DNA from: CAZVWV01 sp964631745
GTDB taxonomy: Bacteria > Bdellovibrionota_C > UBA2361 > JBGSMV01
Length of the DNA: 8,247 nt
Direction: 5' to 3'
Assembly (NCBI GenBank): GCA_964631745.1
Contig: CAZVWV010000153.1
Span: 1 to 8,247 of the forward strand
Part shown: one piece after another, positions 6,609 through 8,247 of the stretch
Layout: each line of letters opens with the position of its first letter
Numbering within the stretch: the first letter of the stretch is position 1
Program-made: the position numbers and the translations under genes
The notes under the pieces: generated by a model
What the model saw: only the letters and a program-made list of their open reading frames with translations
What the model was told of the DNA's origin: nothing
The model's database searches: none

Positions 6609-7037
6609 CTACAACGCGCCCTGATGTTCCCGCATCTTTAATTTCTTGTTGACGCCCATCTCAGGAAGTTTGGAGCGTTGCTCAAGTTTGCCCAATTGCG
6701 CTCTATCTTCTTGCCTGGCGTCGGCGATGGAATTTTGTTGGGCGGTGATTTTGTGCTTTACCCCTCCTCTAAGACTACTCGATTGCCGCAAAGAGAGCCT
6801 TTTGTTAACACCTTCCGTTACGTTTTGGGTAACTGATTCGTTTGCTTCAATTCCGCCAAGTTGCGCACGCGCATCTTCCGAGCCATCTATTACAGTCGGA
6901 GAAGTTCGTTGCTGCACCACCTCCCTATGAGCGCGTTTTTGTTGGCCTCCAACGCTTAAGGAAGGTTCCGCAAAGGCTGCGCTCCCCATCGAACAGGCCA
7001 CTAACAGAACCATGTAATTTCTATAAAATCTTGCCAT
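6609..7037 (-). CDS. Small secreted protein of unknown function with internal duplication
   Basis: I do not recognise a family. The 142-residue protein starts with a Sec signal peptide, MARFYRNYMV followed by a hydrophobic stretch, with likely cleavage after AFA at residues 21-23. The mature part is hydrophilic, basic and rich in Gln, Arg and Lys, with no cysteine. It holds two related units of about 52-60 residues. The first (about 30-90) carries EDARAQLGGIE (54-64) and GVNKRLSLR (76-84). The second (about 91-142) carries EDRAQLGKLE (110-119) and GVNKKLKMR (128-136). The ATG at 7037 is supported by GGATGGA at 7050-7044, six bases upstream. The gene is divergent from the porin and shares a 187-base intergenic region with it, which contains a dyad. 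A periplasmic role is likely from the signal peptide, but no more can be said. Confidence 0.75.
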   Translation of the reverse strand: MARFYRNYMVLLVACSMGSAAFAEPSLSVGGQQKRAHREVVQQRTSPTVIDGSEDARAQLGGIEANESVTQNVTEGVNKRLSLRQSSSLRGGVKHKITAQQNSIADARQEDRAQLGKLEQRSKLPEMGVNKKLKMREHQGAL

Positions 7038-7071
7038 ATGATGTCCATCCCAATAAAAATTTAAATCACTA

Positions 7072-7089
7072 GTAATATTAGCCTATTAC
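7072..7089. promoter_or_regulatory. Candidate operator dyad in the divergent intergenic region
   Basis: GTAATA and TATTAC form a perfect 6-6-6 dyad around TTAGCC. It lies 35 bases upstream of the minus-strand start at 7037, where a repressor or activator site would act on that promoter, and 136 bases upstream of the porin start. I do not match it to a known regulator. A second short dyad, TGGAC-G-GTCCA, is at 7172-7182, 42 bases before the porin start. Confidence 0.3.
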
Positions 7090-7224
7090 GACCCTGGTTT
7101 TCATTCTGATGCTTATCTATCCGCAAATGCGTCCATTTTGCTCCACCCATACGAACAAATTCTGAGGCTTATGGACGGTCCAGAGAATCCTACAGTAGTA
7201 CATTTGATGATATAGGAACAATTC

Positions 7225-8229
7225 ATGACGCTAAGAAAAACGATAATCTTCATAACAGCATTACTACTCTCATTACCGCTGATTACGATCCGCGATGTCT
7301 TCGCACAAGACGCGAATGCTAGCAAACCAGACCTTTTAGGCAAGCTTTCCGAGAATCTTACCTTCTCGGGCCTATTAGAAATCGAAGGCAGCGCGGCGCG
7401 CGATTTTGAGTCCCGTAATACAAGTGACGTTAAAGTTGCTACCGTATCTTTCGGTTTTGATACCCAAATGGATGAATACGTAAGCGGCCATGTTTTGATG
7501 CTATTTGAAGAAGACGATACCGAACCGATGGAGGTCGATGAGGCCACCATTACTTTGGGAGGCACCGAAACAATACCGTTCTTCCTAACGGCCGGGCGCA
7601 TGTACTTACCCTTTGGCATATACGATTCAAGCGCAATCTCTGACCCCTTTACTCTAACCATTGCAGAAACACGTCAGAGCATGCTTCAAATCGGAGCAAA
7701 GCATGAGGGCTTGTATACCTCGGCTTATGCGTTCAATTGTGATAGTGACCGAACTTCTTCGGAGGAGAATGATCAGATCGAGTGTTTCGGCGGTAACGCG
7801 GGAATTACCCTGGGGGATGACGCCCGTGGAGTCCAGCTTGAAGCAGGCTTTATGAATAGCGTAACTGATACAGACACCTTTGACGCCTATATTCAGGATT
7901 CAAACTTTAGCCTTCAAGAAAAAACCGGCGCCTATGCCCTCTCCGCACGAGCTGACTTAGAGCCGTTTAAATTAGTCGGCGAGTTTATATCTGCTACCGA
8001 GAAAATTAAATTTGATGAGTTGGAGCTCGACACTCCCTCGGCCTGGAACCTTGAGGCAAATTATGTGACCTCCATACTTGGAAAGGAATCAGTCTTGGTT
8101 TTGGGTTACCACTCCTCCGATAATATGGTGGGCTTATTGCCTGAGGCCCGAATTCTCGGATCACTTGGCGTGGGCATTACCGAATCCCTAACCTGCATTT
8201 CAGACACTAAAAACCAAGAGTGCAAGTAG
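7225..8229 (+). CDS. LbtU-like siderophore porin, C-terminus apparently frameshifted
   Basis: A predicted outer-membrane beta-barrel similar to the LbtU legiobactin porin family of Legionella and other bacteria. A signal peptide covers residues 1-27 (MTLRKT, hydrophobic core, cleavage after VFA). The mature part alternates hydrophobic and polar residues as barrel strands do. Family-like blocks are LTFSGLLEIEGSA (45-57), DVKVATVSFGFD (68-79), VLMLFEEDDTEPMEVDEATITLG (90-112), FLTAGRMYLPFGIYD (120-134), SDPFTLTIAETR (139-150), PSAWNLEANY (271-280) and LPEARILGSLGVGI (305-318). Cys172 and Cys187 could form a loop disulfide. AGGAA at 7214-7218 is six bases from the ATG. After SLT (321-323) the sequence becomes unlike a barrel and ends in QECK, with no terminal aromatic residue; another frame continues more plausibly. 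Family membership is from memory of conserved blocks. Confidence 0.8.
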   Translation: MTLRKTIIFITALLLSLPLITIRDVFAQDANASKPDLLGKLSENLTFSGLLEIEGSAARDFESRNTSDVKVATVSFGFDTQMDEYVSGHVLMLFEEDDTEPMEVDEATITLGGTETIPFFLTAGRMYLPFGIYDSSAISDPFTLTIAETRQSMLQIGAKHEGLYTSAYAFNCDSDRTSSEENDQIECFGGNAGITLGDDARGVQLEAGFMNSVTDTDTFDAYIQDSNFSLQEKTGAYALSARADLEPFKLVGEFISATEKIKFDELELDTPSAWNLEANYVTSILGKESVLVLGYHSSDNMVGLLPEARILGSLGVGITESLTCISDTKNQECK

Positions 8230-8247
8230 GGCGTACGACTGAAGAAA

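Noticed and set aside
6530..6611. Integron attC site suggested by the inverted repeat near AAC-like ends
   Set aside because: The outer arms do not match the expected RYYYAAC and GTTRRRY boxes, and no integrase or cassette organisation is seen.
7038..7224. Fur box controlling the siderophore porin
   Set aside because: No 19-base site resembling GATAATGATAATCATTATC was found; the dyad at 7072-7089 has different spacing and sequence.
7113..7661. Minus-strand open frame of 182 codons opposite the porin
   Set aside because: It lies mostly opposite a well-supported signal-peptide and barrel-coding frame, and its product is Ser-rich with no domain; treated as a shadow.

Overview
The window reads as a chromosomal segment of a Gram-negative bacterium. 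It encodes a lipoprotein with an OmpA-type peptidoglycan-binding domain, a predicted outer-membrane beta-barrel porin and secreted proteins with Sec signal peptides. Base composition is moderate and the genes are separated by short leaders. The phylum cannot be fixed from this sequence. The repeat-rich gaps resemble palindromic repeats that I recall from large environmental genomes, but that is recollection, not a search.

Layout. Positions 1-300 are non-coding and hold a small array of hairpin-bearing repeats. A promoter-like pair at 301-330 precedes a two-gene unit: an OmpA-family lipoprotein (362-1081), overlapped by 8 bases by a thiolase (1074-2222). Adenosylhomocysteinase, ahcY (2334-3638), follows with its own ribosome binding site. 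Then come a good sigma70-like promoter (3645-3673) and a secreted M6-type metallopeptidase that starts at TTG (3716-5101). A roughly 400-base nested inverted-repeat element (5109-5507) fills the gap to a convergent YitT-family membrane protein on the minus strand (5537-6415). After a gap with two hairpins there is a small secreted protein of unknown function with an internal duplication (6609-7037, minus). Divergent from it is an LbtU-like siderophore porin (7225-8229) whose C-terminus looks broken.

The genes do not form one pathway. ahcY serves the methyl cycle and the thiolase serves acyl-CoA metabolism. The other products act at or beyond the cell envelope: lipoprotein, exported protease, membrane protein, small exported protein and porin. 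I see no defence system, CRISPR array, tRNA, rRNA or transposase. The strongest unexplained signals are the covarying hairpin repeats at the left edge, the nested palindromic element at 5109-5507, the probable frameshift at the end of the porin, and the duplicated small exported protein.
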